A stretch of 64,000 nucleotides of DNA from Candidatus Kapaibacterium sp. (GTDB taxonomy: Bacteria > Bacteroidota > Ignavibacteria > Kapaibacteriales > NICIL-2), in contig BPHK01000001.1 in the NCBI GenBank assembly GCA_026003495.1, forward strand, positions 186,001-250,000, given 5' to 3'. Numbering within the stretch: the stretch's first letter is position 1; each line of letters starts with the position of its first letter. Below are positions 18,859-27,804 of this stretch, one piece after another. Position numbers and translations under genes: made by a program. A model generated the notes under the pieces. That model was not told where the DNA came from. It was given only the letters and a program-made list of their open reading frames with translations, and did no database searches.

Positions 18859-18945
18859 TGCAGGAGGTGGGAGTCGAACCCACACGGAGTTTTGAGCTCC
18901 ACTGGATTTTGAGTCCAGCGCGTCTGCCAATTCCGCCACTCCTGC
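18859..18945 (-). tRNA. tRNA-Leu (anticodon CAA)
   Basis: An 87-nt type II tRNA. The acceptor stem GCAGGAG pairs with CTCCTGC, the discriminator is A, the anticodon stem-loop is CTGGA-CTCAAAA-TCCAG, the variable arm is long and the T-arm carries GGTTCGACTCC. CCA is not encoded. It lies 3 bp beyond the restored stop of the small T9SS protein, on the opposite strand. Confidence 0.97.
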
Positions 18946-18971
18946 GCGGGGCGCAAAGATACCACGCGCGG

Positions 18972-19346
18972 CTAATTGTTGCGTGCTCCTTCGCGGACCC
19001 AGGTAGCCATTCCGCGGCGGTGGTTGTCGTTGATGCGATCTTGGAATACGGGGGGATGTGCCAGACGCCCATCGAGCACCTGGTTGAGCCGGCTCTGCTC
19101 TGGATGCCCAACGATCACAAGCCCCGGCGTTTGGAAGAGCGCGATGTAGCTATCGAGCGGGATTGGGTCCTGGGAACTATGGCAGCCACTGAACGCACAC
19201 GCCAAACGCAGAAATGGCTCGACGTGCCGCGAATAACTGACGTTCGAATCAGGGAAGACGATATCGGCAGGCTGGCGGTACACTGTGCCCTGCTCGCATC
19301 CGGCAAGGAGCAGGACGATGGCTGCGCTAATAGCTTTCGCTCTCAT
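18972..19346 (-). CDS. Lipoprotein with a CxxxCH haem-like motif
   Basis: A 124-aa protein starting [17 protein letters not shown], a clear lipobox (cleavage before Cys17). The mature part contains [27 protein letters not shown] has one residue more than the canonical CxxCH, as found in some planctomycete-type cytochrome c domains, and a C-terminal [17 protein letters not shown] could supply distal contacts. It is likely an outer- or inner-membrane-anchored periplasmic c-type haem protein, though binding is unproven. The start overlaps the panB 3' end by 20 bp, so it is probably co-transcribed. Confidence 0.75.
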   Translation of the reverse strand: MRAKAISAAIVLLLAGCEQGTVYRQPADIVFPDSNVSYSRHVEPFLRLACAFSGCHSSQDPIPLDSYIALFQTPGLVIVGHPEQSRLNQVLDGRLAHPPVFQDRINDNHRRGMATWVREGARNN

Positions 19347-20142
19347 TGGGGAAATCGCCACGTCGGACATCTTCCCTGTAGCGACGAACGGCGTCGGTAA
19401 TTCGTTCGAAGAGGTTGTCGTAGCGCCGCACAAAACGAGGGTGGAAGTCCACTGTCAAACCGAGCATATCTGCGTAGACGAGAATTTGTCCGTCGCACCA
19501 CGGGCCAGCACCAATCCCAATCGTCGGGATGCGCAGCGATTCGGTGATGCGTTTGGCAAGCGTGGTGGGTATCTTTTCGAGAACGATTGCAAATGCGCCG
19601 GCCTCCTGCAGCGCGAGTGCATCGCGGTAGATTTGCTCGGCTTCTTCTTGCTCACGTCCGCGGGCTTGGTAGGAGCCGAATTGGTAGATGCTCTGGGGGG
19701 TCAGTCCCAGGTGCCCCATCACGGGAATTCCCGCTGCTGTCATTCGTGCGACGGCCTCGAGCACGCGCTGGCCACCTTCGAGTTTGACCGCGGCTGCGCC
19801 TGCTTCCTTCATCAAGCGCCCAGCGTTCCGGAATGCTTCGTCGGGATGAACTTGGTAGCTCATAAATGGCATGTCGGCAACGATGAGCGCGCGCGATGCT
19901 CCACGGCGCACAGCTTTCGTGTGGTAGATGATGTCTTCGAGTGTGACCGGAATCGTTGTCTCATGGCCCTGGACGATGTTCCCGAGCGAATCGCCAACCA
20001 GCAGGACGTCCACGCCAGCCTGGTCGAAGATGCTCGCCATCAGTGCGTCGTAGGCAGTCAGGCAGACGATTTTGGTGCCTTGCGCTTTCATTTCGAGCAA
20101 GCGGCGTGTCGTTACGGTGCGGACGGTCGAGGGATGCTGCAT
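19327..20142 (-). CDS. panB: 3-methyl-2-oxobutanoate hydroxymethyltransferase
   Basis: A 271-aa protein, full length for PanB, which transfers a hydroxymethyl group from methylene-THF to alpha-ketoisovalerate in pantothenate synthesis. Signatures: [20 protein letters not shown], the Mg-binding [35 protein letters not shown] and the catalytic glutamate in AIVLEKIP. The start ATG is at 20142, with a TATTTTCG element 29 bp upstream. The 3' end overlaps the lipoprotein gene. Confidence 0.97.
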   Translation of the reverse strand: MQHPSTVRTVTTRRLLEMKAQGTKIVCLTAYDALMASIFDQAGVDVLLVGDSLGNIVQGHETTIPVTLEDIIYHTKAVRRGASRALIVADMPFMSYQVHPDEAFRNAGRLMKEAGAAAVKLEGGQRVLEAVARMTAAGIPVMGHLGLTPQSIYQFGSYQARGREQEEAEQIYRDALALQEAGAFAIVLEKIPTTLAKRITESLRIPTIGIGAGPWCDGQILVYADMLGLTVDFHPRFVRRYDNLFERITDAVRRYREDVRRGDFPNESESY

Positions 20143-20170
20143 TACGAGGTGTCTGGAACGTAAGCATGCA

Positions 20171-20178
20171 CGAAAATA
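20171..20178 (-). promoter_or_regulatory. Candidate -7 element for panB
   Basis: Minus-strand TATTTTCG, 29 bp before the panB start. Confidence 0.35.
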
Positions 20179-20221
20179 GCGACCGTTCGGAGGAGACCTC
20201 TCGCTCGATGAGAGCCGGCCC

Positions 20222-20261
20222 GAAAAAGAAAAGGGCGCCTGTCGGGTGAGGAGGCGCCCTT
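20222..20261 (-). terminator. Rho-independent terminator after the M16 operon
   Basis: On the minus strand AAGGGCGCC and GGCGCCCTT form a perfect 9-bp stem (20253-20261 with 20231-20239) around a 13-nt loop, followed by TTCTTTTTC (20222-20230). It begins 21 bp after the stop of the downstream M16 gene. Confidence 0.9.
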
Positions 20262-20282
20262 CAGTGCGATCGAGTCGGTGCG

Positions 20283-22454
20283 TTACTCTTTCGGTTGGAA
20301 CTCTGCGTCTTCGAGGGGAACGTTGAGCTGGTACGTGCTCTTGCTGGTGATGCTAAACATTGGCGATTCGAGGCGTTCCGAGCGTGGGAGCATGATTCCT
20401 TCGATGGGCGCGTAATCGTCGTAGTACTCGCTCAGTGTTACCCCGCCGTCTTCAGGTCCCTGCTGCTGATCGGTTCGGCGGAGCAGGAAGGTAGTCTCGT
20501 CGAAGTAGTACTTGGATTGTCTGCCGTTCTTTTCCGCGCGGAGGATGATCATGCCGTTCCGTTTGCCTTCGATTGAGCAGCGGTAGCCGAGTTCGGGAAG
20601 TTTTGCAACGTGGAACATCATCGCCTGGTCGAGCATGGAGCGCGCGATGTTGTCGGGCATTGGCTGTGGAGGGCGCGGACCTTGCTTCATCCAAGCTTGT
20701 GTGCCGTCAACCCATTGCTCTTGCTGCACCACAGGGAGCGAGAGCTTCTGGTAGAGTTTGTTCGGTGCTTTCTGCTTGGTCAGCGCAGTTCCTTCGAATT
20801 GCTGGCCGCCTGCGCTGAGCACGATCTGCGATGTTTTGACAATGCTCGTAATCGAACGCAGCTTGGATTCTCCTCCGAGTGCATTCACGTAGCGCCGAAG
20901 CAGCTCCTCGACGCTTATGGAAACAGGTTCGGGGCCGGCTGTGCCGATTGGTTTGAGGTCCAAATCGTAGCGATGCAGATCGCCCCAGCGTTCGAGTTCT
21001 TTTGCAATGTCGGGTTTGCCGACGACGACGAGCCACCAGTTCCGCGGCTGCAAGTACCGTTCGGCAGCAGCCAGCGCATCGTAGGGCGAATAGGCAGCAA
21101 TACGCTTCGGGTACCCTTTGAAGTACTCTTCGGGCAGCTCGAGGTAGTGAGCGTTTTGGAGCAAGGATGCGACAAACCACGGCTGCTCGAAATTCATCTG
21201 GTACGAACCGAGCACGTTCTGTTTGATGACGGAGAATTCCTCCTCGGTGGCTGGCTCATTTGCGACTTTCTCGACCTCACGGCGCAGGACAAGGATTGCC
21301 GAATCTGTCACGGGCGTCCGCACATCCGCACCAGCGGCGAAACGGTTGAAGTATTTCCCCTGCGTCAGGAATGCGTAAGGGGTGTACGTGAACGAGTACG
21401 TTTCGCGGAGTGTTTTGAAGAGCCGGCCGCTAAAACCATTGCCCAACAGCTCGACGGCAAGGTCGAGCTTTTCATAGTCGGGGTCTTTCCGTCCCGGTGC
21501 AAGACCGCAGAGGACGATCGTGGATTGCACCGACCCCGGACGCTCGACAAAGTAGACGCCGCGAGTGAGAGGTTTTGGCTTCGGAGGCTCGGGCACCGTT
21601 ACGCTGGCAGATTCCCACCGGCGGAAGGCTGCCTCGATCTGCGGGATGATTTCCTTGAGTGTAACGTCACCGACGATGGCCAATGAGGCTTGGTTGTTAG
21701 GGCGAACGTATGTGCTGTGGAACGTGCGAATATCCTCCGGTGTGATGGATTTGACGCTCTCTTCGGTCGGGCGCTGAGCACTTGGATGGTCAGGGCCGTA
21801 GAGCACGATCCGTGAGAGAGCCATTGCAAGCTCGCTTGGGCGTGATTTTCGCTGCTTGATGCTCGCGATCACTTGCGGCATGAGCTTGTCAAGCTCCTCT
21901 TTCGGGAACGTTGGGTTGATGATGATATCGGAGAAAATCGCCAGCAGCAGCGCCATGTGTTTCTTCAGCCCGCTTCCGGTGACGGTGAGCAGTTCGCCGC
22001 CGGTGGAGGCGCTCACCGATGCACCGATGCTATCGAGCGCTGTTGCGATGTCGAGCGCAGTTCGTTTCCGCGTCCCTTTCGTGAGCAGATCAGCCATCAG
22101 CGATGCAGTCCCAGGTTTGGGACCGTCGTAGGCATCACCTGCGCGTACCTGGAGCCGAAAGCCGATCGTTGGTTGGCGGTGATCTTCGATGACGTAAATC
22201 TTGAGCCCGTTCTTGAGCGTCGCTTCTTCGTAGCGGGGGAATTCATGCTCGGCAAGCTCGCTGATCTGCGGTCGCACGCGCGGATCGATCGGTTTAGGGA
22301 CTTCCAGCGCTGGCGGGTTGAGCGCCTCCTTCGGTACGGGAATCAGCGGTGCCTTCTGAGTTCCTTTCTTGGGTTGCTGCTTTTTCTGCTGGGCAGTGAG
22401 TGGAACAAGCAGCAGCGTGCTGCACACAAGGAGTGTGACGGTCGTCAGTCGCAT
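20283..22454 (-). CDS. M16-family peptidase homologue, non-catalytic, with C-terminal extension
   Basis: A 723-aa exported protein (signal [20 protein letters not shown]). Two M16 repeats occupy about residues 60-500: [20 protein letters not shown], then [14 protein letters not shown] where catalytic homologues have HxxEH, so zinc binding is lost. In the second half [20 protein letters not shown] is typical of the family. Residues about 510-723 form a beta-rich domain ([14 protein letters not shown] ... [19 protein letters not shown]) like the LolA/LppX-type outer-membrane lipoprotein fold. It is co-transcribed 2 bp after the catalytic M16 gene, so the pair probably forms an alpha/beta heterodimeric periplasmic peptidase. 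Confidence 0.9.
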   Translation of the reverse strand: MRLTTVTLLVCSTLLLVPLTAQQKKQQPKKGTQKAPLIPVPKEALNPPALEVPKPIDPRVRPQISELAEHEFPRYEEATLKNGLKIYVIEDHRQPTIGFRLQVRAGDAYDGPKPGTASLMADLLTKGTRKRTALDIATALDSIGASVSASTGGELLTVTGSGLKKHMALLLAIFSDIIINPTFPKEELDKLMPQVIASIKQRKSRPSELAMALSRIVLYGPDHPSAQRPTEESVKSITPEDIRTFHSTYVRPNNQASLAIVGDVTLKEIIPQIEAAFRRWESASVTVPEPPKPKPLTRGVYFVERPGSVQSTIVLCGLAPGRKDPDYEKLDLAVELLGNGFSGRLFKTLRETYSFTYTPYAFLTQGKYFNRFAAGADVRTPVTDSAILVLRREVEKVANEPATEEEFSVIKQNVLGSYQMNFEQPWFVASLLQNAHYLELPEEYFKGYPKRIAAYSPYDALAAAERYLQPRNWWLVVVGKPDIAKELERWGDLHRYDLDLKPIGTAGPEPVSISVEELLRRYVNALGGESKLRSITSIVKTSQIVLSAGGQQFEGTALTKQKAPNKLYQKLSLPVVQQEQWVDGTQAWMKQGPRPPQPMPDNIARSMLDQAMMFHVAKLPELGYRCSIEGKRNGMIILRAEKNGRQSKYYFDETTFLLRRTDQQQGPEDGGVTLSEYYDDYAPIEGIMLPRSERLESPMFSITSKSTYQLNVPLEDAEFQPKE

Positions 22455-22456
22455 GG

Positions 22457-23788
22457 TTACTTGCCCTCCGATGGGAGAAATGTCAGAACAACGCGGTTCG
22501 AGGTACCGAAGTACTTCTTCGCGACGCGCTGGAGATCCTCGCGGCGGACGCTGTAGAAGCGTTGCATTTCGGTGTTGACCAGCGCGGTGTTTTCAAAGTA
22601 CGCATAGGCTCGTGCCAGTGCGAGCGCAGTCGGGTAGGTGCCTTTTTTGTCCTCGATGAATCGTGCTTCGGCGATGTTGCGCGCCTTGATGAACTCTGCC
22701 TCGCTGACGCCGTGAGCGATGACGCTATCAATGACGGCGTACATCATCTTCTCGACGGTGTCAATCGAACGGCCTGGTGCTGCAATGCCAACTAAAATTG
22801 CAGCACCAACTTTTTCCAGCTCGTAGGGGAACACCGAGCTTTGAACGGCTACTTGCGCGCGATCAACGAGTGTGCGGTACATGCGCGAGCTCTCGCCATT
22901 GGCTAAAATGTCCATGAGCATCTGCAGTGCGTAGCTATCGGGGTGGCCTTCCGGCACTGTACGATAGCCGACGAACACTGCAGGAAGCTGCGCCTTTGGG
23001 TCGTAGATTGTGTCGCGGATTTCGCCCGACAGCGGAGGTATGATGATTGAATCACGCCGCACGGGCGGTCCTGGCGGAAGGTAGCCGAAGTACGCATCCA
23101 CCATGCGGCGAACTTCGGGTTCTTCGAAATCACCGCTGATTGCGAGCACAGCGTTGTTGGGAACGTAGTACGTGTTGTAAAACTGCTTGAACTCGCTAAT
23201 GGCAGCGCTGTCAATATGCTGCGAAGCTCCGATCGGCGTCCAGCTGTAGGGCGTCCCCGCAAAAAGGTGAGCGAACATCTTGATGTTCCAGACACCGTAG
23301 GGGGAGTTTTCGTAGCGCATCTTCCGCTCCTCTTTGACCACGCCGCGTTGGGTCTCGACACCGATTGTGTCAATCTTCAACCCACGCATCCGCTGGGATT
23401 CAATCCAGAGTGCAAGCGGTAGTGCGTTTGATGGAACGCGCATGTGGTAGACCGTCTGGTCGAACGAGGTGAAGGCATTGAGATCACCGCCCGCTTGCTG
23501 GATGAGCTTGGACAGCTCTCCGCGTCCGATACTATCGGTTCCCTCGAACATCAAGTGTTCGAAAAAGTGGGCAAATCCTGTCCGAGCGGGGTCTTCGTAC
23601 CGTGAACCAACACGGTACCACAGGACCGTGGTGACGACGGGTGCGTAGTGATCCTGCCGCAGGATAACGTGCAAGCCGTTCGGCAACGTGTACTCAGAAA
23701 ACGACAGGGGCTTGTAGATCTGTGCAGCAAGGGGGACGACCATCAGCCCAATCGCTGATGCGAGGAGGAGTTTCCGCAGTGGAAGCAT
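22457..23788 (-). CDS. M16-family zinc peptidase, catalytic subunit
   Basis: A 443-aa exported protein starting MLPLRKLLLASAIGLMVVPL. The zinc site HFFEH is at residues 74-78 and the distal glutamate region GVVKEERKMRYENSPYG is present. NGLHVILRQDHYAPVVTTVL and GGDLNAFTSFDQTVYHMRVP are standard M16B features. It acts in the periplasm on peptides, with the inactive partner encoded immediately downstream. ATG 23788 was chosen for its signal peptide; longer in-frame starts have no support. Confidence 0.94.
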   Translation of the reverse strand: MLPLRKLLLASAIGLMVVPLAAQIYKPLSFSEYTLPNGLHVILRQDHYAPVVTTVLWYRVGSRYEDPARTGFAHFFEHLMFEGTDSIGRGELSKLIQQAGGDLNAFTSFDQTVYHMRVPSNALPLALWIESQRMRGLKIDTIGVETQRGVVKEERKMRYENSPYGVWNIKMFAHLFAGTPYSWTPIGASQHIDSAAISEFKQFYNTYYVPNNAVLAISGDFEEPEVRRMVDAYFGYLPPGPPVRRDSIIIPPLSGEIRDTIYDPKAQLPAVFVGYRTVPEGHPDSYALQMLMDILANGESSRMYRTLVDRAQVAVQSSVFPYELEKVGAAILVGIAAPGRSIDTVEKMMYAVIDSVIAHGVSEAEFIKARNIAEARFIEDKKGTYPTALALARAYAYFENTALVNTEMQRFYSVRREDLQRVAKKYFGTSNRVVLTFLPSEGK

Positions 23789-23929
23789 CAAATCAACACT
23801 CCGAGGTGAACACCGAAATGAAGAACGTGCAGCGTGCACATACGCTGCATCGAACTTCGAGGTTACAAACTTAGCGAAAATCCTCTGGCACGTTGGTGTA
23901 GTCGTCCGTGCATTCAAGAGCCTGCGTCG

Positions 23930-23938
23930 TAATTTTCT
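23930..23938 (+). promoter_or_regulatory. Candidate -7 element for crcB
   Basis: TAATTTTCT 26 bp before the crcB ATG. I looked for a fluoride riboswitch in 23789-23963 and saw none. Confidence 0.35.
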
Positions 23939-23963
23939 AATGTGAATCCAACCGGACAGTACG

Positions 23964-24335
23964 ATGCTTCGGAATCTTGCCCTTGTTGGGTTAGGTGGAA
24001 TGGCAGGGAGTATTGCGCGCTACCTTGTGGCGGTCGCTCTCTCGCAGCGGCTTCCGCTTGGATTCCCGTTTGGAACATTCACGGTCAACATCGTGGGATG
24101 TTTCCTGATCGGTTTAATTCTTGGTCTGCTCGGTCGTGCGGGGACGCTTGGACCTGATCTCCGGCTACTCTTGGCGACTGGCTTTTGCGGTGGTTTTACG
24201 ACATTTTCGTCGTTCACGTACGAAATCATTGAATTGGTCGAAGCGAACCAGGCAGTCCTGGCAGTCTTCTACGTTACGTTTAGCATTCTGCTTGGGTTGC
24301 TCGCAGCAGTTGCTGGTCTAGCTCTTACGCGATAG
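23964..24335 (+). CDS. crcB: Fluoride exporter CrcB/FluC
   Basis: A 123-aa protein with four TM helices. Family signatures: GGMAGSIARYLVA, the pore motif GTFTVNIVGCFLIG and TGFCGGFTTFSSFTYE, which supplies the central sodium site and the phenylalanine track. Dual-topology dimers export fluoride. ATG 23964 gives MLRNLALVGLGGMAG. It lies directly upstream of a universal stress protein and a vWA protein in a tight unit. Confidence 0.96.
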   Translation: MLRNLALVGLGGMAGSIARYLVAVALSQRLPLGFPFGTFTVNIVGCFLIGLILGLLGRAGTLGPDLRLLLATGFCGGFTTFSSFTYEIIELVEANQAVLAVFYVTFSILLGLLAAVAGLALTR

Positions 24336-24362
24336 ATGTCCAACATTCCGACAAGGTGGATC

Positions 24363-24800
24363 ATGTCCTGGACCGTTCTTGCGCTCGCTGTCGATGCGTC
24401 GCTGCCATCGCTCCATGCAGCGAAAGTTGCTGGCGAACTTGGAAGAGCACTTGGGGCAGAGGTTGCGCTCATTGCGGTGGTGGATCGCACAAAGGCGGTC
24501 GGCGACATTGACGCAGGCATCGGGATTGAGGAATCCATGATGGTGCTCCGAAAAGAAGCAGAGCAAGCACTCAGCCAGGCGAAAGAAGCGCTCGGCATGG
24601 CGGCAGTGCGAACACTTCTTATCGAGGGCGATCCGAAGCACGATATCCTCCGCGCCGCTGAGCACGTCGGCGCAAGTGTAATCATCGTGGGTACCCACGG
24701 TCGGAAGGGCATCGCACGCTTGATCGAAGGGAGCGTAGCAGAGTTCATCATTCGTCATTCAACGGTGCCGGTTGTCGTTGTACCGCAACCTCAAGGCTGA
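24363..24800 (+). CDS. Universal stress protein (UspA family)
   Basis: A 145-aa protein with the Usp fold: MSWTVLALAVDASLPSLHAA at the N-terminus and the ATP-loop motif GTHGRKGIARLIEGSVAEFI near the C-terminus (G-x2-G-x9-G-(S/T) type). ATG 24363 follows AGGTGG; an ATG at 24336 adds nine residues but lacks a ribosome-binding site. The stop overlaps the next start (TGATG). Confidence 0.9.
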   Translation: MSWTVLALAVDASLPSLHAAKVAGELGRALGAEVALIAVVDRTKAVGDIDAGIGIEESMMVLRKEAEQALSQAKEALGMAAVRTLLIEGDPKHDILRAAEHVGASVIIVGTHGRKGIARLIEGSVAEFIIRHSTVPVVVVPQPQG

Positions 24801-26365
24801 TGGCAGCCCGTGATGTTCGTACCAACCGGGCGTACATCGAAGAAGATCCGCTGCTGGCAGAATTCGAGCTTGCGGGGATCATCGGTGACGAGATTTCCTC
24901 GAACGTACCAGCGCATCTGTGGGTTGTCTTCGAGATTGCCCGAGTGATCGAAAGCGATGACACAGTCATTGGGAACCACCTGGCGCCATTGTTACATCGC
25001 ACGCAGAATGAACCCTCTGGCCACGAAGCACCCCCGATACCGTCGGTTGCAGCGGAAGAGTACGAAGCCGACTTGATTCGCTACCTCCACGAGCTGCCGC
25101 AGATCTACCCGTACCAGTTTCTGCTTCCCGAAGAAGTGTTCTACCAACGTCTGGCGGAACGTTCGCTCTGGATGCCACGCCCGGTGCCCCCACGACTCTA
25201 TCGGTTCCCGACCGCCAGCGAGACGTTCGCTCCCGATCCGCGCAAGCAGAAAGTGTACGTGCTCTTCGACGTGTCGCGCTCGATGAACTCCCATTGGCGG
25301 ATTGCGCTGGCGAAAGCGATCGCCGTCGTTTTTTTGCAGCAGAACATGCGCGAACTGGGGACCGTCTTCCTCCGCACGTTCGCCGAGCATGTCGGCGAGC
25401 TTGTCTGCGCCGGCGATGTGCCGTCGTTCCGCGACCTTCTCCGTCGCATTCTCTTGGTACAGGCGACTGGCCGGGGCACGAACATGCAGGAAGCCATCGA
25501 GGTTGCAATTGCGGACATCAAACGGACGCAGACGCTCAGCGATGCGGAGATTCTGCTCATCACCGACGGGGCAGCACACTTGGACATCGAACGCCTCCGA
25601 GAACTCATGGGAGCAACCATCCGCATCCATGCAGTCAAGATTGGCAACGAACGCATCGCCCCCGATCCCGCAATGGTCGAGTACTACGCACGGAAAATTG
25701 GTACTGCCGATGCACGGCGCTTGCTCGAACTCCAAGAGCGTCGCCGCATGCTGGAACGTGACCTGCAGAGCGCTAGCACTGCTACGCGACGAACAATGAT
25801 TGCGCACGACCTCGGTGTGCTCGATCGCATGATCGCTGAGCTTGCCCAGCGCGTTGCTGCATATGCCACCGAACACTTCGGCTCAGATATCGAGCAGCTC
25901 TGCACAGTCTTTGTGCAGTTGGATGACATTGACCCAGCGCAGGTCTTCCGCCTTTCGCCGCAGCGAGAGCAAGAACTTGTCCGGCTGGCACGCGCACTGC
26001 TCGAAGAGTTTGCCGCATCTCCTCGCAGTGACGATGCCGACCGCATGGCGGCTGTGGTCGAGCATCTTCGTGGGATTGCGCACTTCAACCCACAGGCAAC
26101 CGAGTTGCACGAGCTTGCAGCTGCCATGGAACGCGCGCTGGAGCGATTTCTTCGCCAGATGCAAATGGGAGACGTCGAGCTGGACGTCGCTCCACACGCG
26201 CCAATGCTCGAGCATGTCCGAATCGCGCTTCGCCATGGCGGGAGTCGGCAGATCAATCTTGCCCAACTACTGCGGCTGCTCTGGCGGAGGTTTGTGCGGT
26301 GGCTTCGGCGGCAGCGGCAAGTGCGGATTGCGCGAGTTCTCCTTCGGCGATGGCGCCGACGCTAA
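24800..26365 (+). CDS. vWA-domain (CoxE-like) protein
   Basis: A 521-aa soluble protein. A von Willebrand A domain spans about residues 150-310 with an intact MIDAS motif (DVSRS, D157-S159-S161), TGRGTNMQEAIE and the acidic LLITDGAAH. The N-terminus (1-140) is unclassified and the C-terminal 200 residues are helical, with an arginine-rich end (LLRLLWRRFVRWLRRQRQ). Related vWA proteins partner with MoxR ATPases in metal-centre assembly, but no MoxR gene is in the window. The start overlaps the Usp stop; the stop codon forms part of the sigma-28-like promoter. Confidence 0.87.
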   Translation: MAARDVRTNRAYIEEDPLLAEFELAGIIGDEISSNVPAHLWVVFEIARVIESDDTVIGNHLAPLLHRTQNEPSGHEAPPIPSVAAEEYEADLIRYLHELPQIYPYQFLLPEEVFYQRLAERSLWMPRPVPPRLYRFPTASETFAPDPRKQKVYVLFDVSRSMNSHWRIALAKAIAVVFLQQNMRELGTVFLRTFAEHVGELVCAGDVPSFRDLLRRILLVQATGRGTNMQEAIEVAIADIKRTQTLSDAEILLITDGAAHLDIERLRELMGATIRIHAVKIGNERIAPDPAMVEYYARKIGTADARRLLELQERRRMLERDLQSASTATRRTMIAHDLGVLDRMIAELAQRVAAYATEHFGSDIEQLCTVFVQLDDIDPAQVFRLSPQREQELVRLARALLEEFAASPRSDDADRMAAVVEHLRGIAHFNPQATELHELAAAMERALERFLRQMQMGDVELDVAPHAPMLEHVRIALRHGGSRQINLAQLLRLLWRRFVRWLRRQRQVRIARVLLRRWRRR

Positions 26366-26390
26366 AGTTTTCCCTTCGCTGTGCCGACAA
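26363..26390 (+). promoter_or_regulatory. Sigma-28 (FliA)-like flagellar promoter
   Basis: TAAAGTTT at 26363-26370, a 12-nt spacer and GCCGACAA at 26383-26390; the FliA consensus is TAAAGTTT-N11-GCCGATAA. It sits 72 bp before the flagellin-like gene, the first of four flagellar-type genes that include an FlgM. The only departures are one base in the -10 element and one extra spacer base. Confidence 0.75.
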
Positions 26391-26461
26391 TCTCGGCTGG
26401 ATGGTGACAATTGGTGGCAGGATGCCCGCTTGTTGTGTCCCACCTCTACATGGAGGTTCCC

Positions 26462-26989
26462 ATGCCTTCTGCAGTAACGAACGGAGCTCGCATCCGCACC
26501 AACACGCCCGCCGAGAATGCGTACAACGCATTGGATGCAGCCAACCGCGATATCGCTCTCCGTCAACTCCGTCTTTCGACCGGCAAGCGCATCAACTCTG
26601 CGCAAGACGACGTGGCCGGTTACATCACCTCGCGTGCACTGAAAGCACGCAACGGCGCACTCCAAGCAGCACTCAACGCTGTCGGTGATGCCTCCAGCGT
26701 CACGAACATCGCCCAAGATGGGCTGGACAACATCAGCAACCTCGTCCAGCAAATCAAGGACGCCGCCTCGACCGCATCCTCGGGCGCGCTGGGCACCGAT
26801 GGCCTGCTTCAGGCGCGCTCAAATTCGCTCGGTCAGCAGATCAAACGCGTCAGTGACCAAAAGAAGGCGCTCCAAGACCGCATTGACCGGGAAGTCGAGC
26901 AACAGCGCCGGGAATACACGAAGTTGCAGGAGCTCTTCTACACCCTTCAAGGGCAAATGAGTCAGTACTCGTCGTACCTGAAACCATGA
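26462..26989 (+). CDS. Short flagellin-like protein with FliD-like C-terminal coil
   Basis: A 175-aa protein; ATG 26462 is preceded by GGAGG. Residues 10-115 match the flagellin N-terminal D0/D1 helix (NTPAENAYNALDAANRDIAL, RQLRLSTGKRINSAQDDVAG, NIAQDGLDNISNLVQQIKDA). Instead of a variable domain and the flagellin C-terminal helix, the protein ends with a coiled-coil tail (QIKRVSDQKKALQDRIDREV ... LQGQMSQYSSYL) that resembles the FliD cap-protein C-terminus. It could be a minor filament or cap-like component or a secreted adaptor. It is the lead gene after the sigma-28-like promoter. Confidence 0.82.
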   Translation: MPSAVTNGARIRTNTPAENAYNALDAANRDIALRQLRLSTGKRINSAQDDVAGYITSRALKARNGALQAALNAVGDASSVTNIAQDGLDNISNLVQQIKDAASTASSGALGTDGLLQARSNSLGQQIKRVSDQKKALQDRIDREVEQQRREYTKLQELFYTLQGQMSQYSSYLKP

Positions 26990-27035
26990 ACTGCGCAGTT
27001 GCGTGGGTATGTCCCACTTCCGCGGAGTATTCGTC

Positions 27036-27416
27036 ATGATTGAGCTTAGCAGTGTACAAGCGCTCTCACCGGTCCGTGCGATAGAGTCGCCTGGAGTGCA
27101 GCAGCGAATGGTCGAGACCAGTAGCAGCAGCATCGCGGCTCACGAGCAGCCGGCGCAGCAGCAGCAGAACGGTGCGCAATCGTCGCATGGGCAACCGACT
27201 GCAAACAGCAGTCAGCAAGCGGCTGTCATTGAGCTTGCGCAGCGGCAGATCCAATTTGCAGTGGACAAGGAAACGCGGCGGACGATCATCAAGGTCATTG
27301 ACCCCGAAACCAAGGAGGTTATCCGCCAAATTCCACCCGATGAAGCATTGCGGATCTCCCGCATGATTAGCCGACTTCGCAGCGACCGAGGCGCAGTGAC
27401 CGATGCACGCGTCTGA
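27036..27416 (+). CDS. flaG: FlaG family protein
   Basis: A 126-aa protein with a glutamine/serine-rich disordered first half and a conserved FlaG domain at about residues 65-115 (DKETRRTIIKVIDPETKEVI, RQIPPDEALRI). FlaG proteins affect flagellar filament length and assembly. It lies between the flagellin-like and FliT/FlgN-like genes and overlaps the latter by 14 bp. Confidence 0.9.
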   Translation: MIELSSVQALSPVRAIESPGVQQRMVETSSSSIAAHEQPAQQQQNGAQSSHGQPTANSSQQAAVIELAQRQIQFAVDKETRRTIIKVIDPETKEVIRQIPPDEALRISRMISRLRSDRGAVTDARV

Positions 27417-27804
27417 TTGGCTGCAGCCGCCGCTAATGCCCGAGACACTCATCGCAGAGCTGGAGCGTCTTGGCAGTGAGCTCGATAGCGCACTTGCAGC
27501 GCTAATGGATGCAACTGGCACAAACTCTGCCGAGCAGCGCGCAGCCGATCTTGAGCGCATCGCGCGCGTGCTTGCCAAGCGTGGCACAGTTCTTGATGCT
27601 TTCGAAACGTGGTTGCACACGACGCCTAACGCGCGTGCAACTGCCAGAGGGCGCCACTATTGGCAGGAAGCCCTCCAGCGTCTCCAGCAAGCGGACACTC
27701 GGCGCGCAGAACAGCTTGGCGCACTGCTTACCGCCGCAGGAACGCAACTACGACAACGGATTGCTGAGCGAGCATTGTTCATCTACCAACGAGGCACCCC
27801 ATGA
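27403..27804 (+). CDS. FliT/FlgN-like flagellar export chaperone (tentative)
   Basis: A 133-aa almost wholly helical protein with heptad-like leucines (IAELERLGSELDSALAALMD, ADLERIARVLAKRGTVLDAF). Size, helical composition and position between flaG and flgM are as expected for FliT or FlgN chaperones, which hold filament or cap proteins before export. No sequence motif proves this. It overlaps flaG upstream and flgM downstream (ATGA). Confidence 0.65.
   Translation: MHASDWLQPPLMPETLIAELERLGSELDSALAALMDATGTNSAEQRAADLERIARVLAKRGTVLDAFETWLHTTPNARATARGRHYWQEALQRLQQADTRRAEQLGALLTAAGTQLRQRIAERALFIYQRGTP

Noticed and set aside
18411-18965. Open frame on the minus strand across tRNA-Leu and the T9SS stub
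   Set aside because: It begins inside the tRNA gene and is antisense to a better-supported reading; no family resemblance.
19285-20163. 292-codon plus-strand frame opposite panB
   Set aside because: Antisense to a full-length PanB with all catalytic motifs.
23789-23963. Fluoride riboswitch before crcB
   Set aside because: Conserved core bases of the crcB motif could not be found; only a -7-like element is visible.
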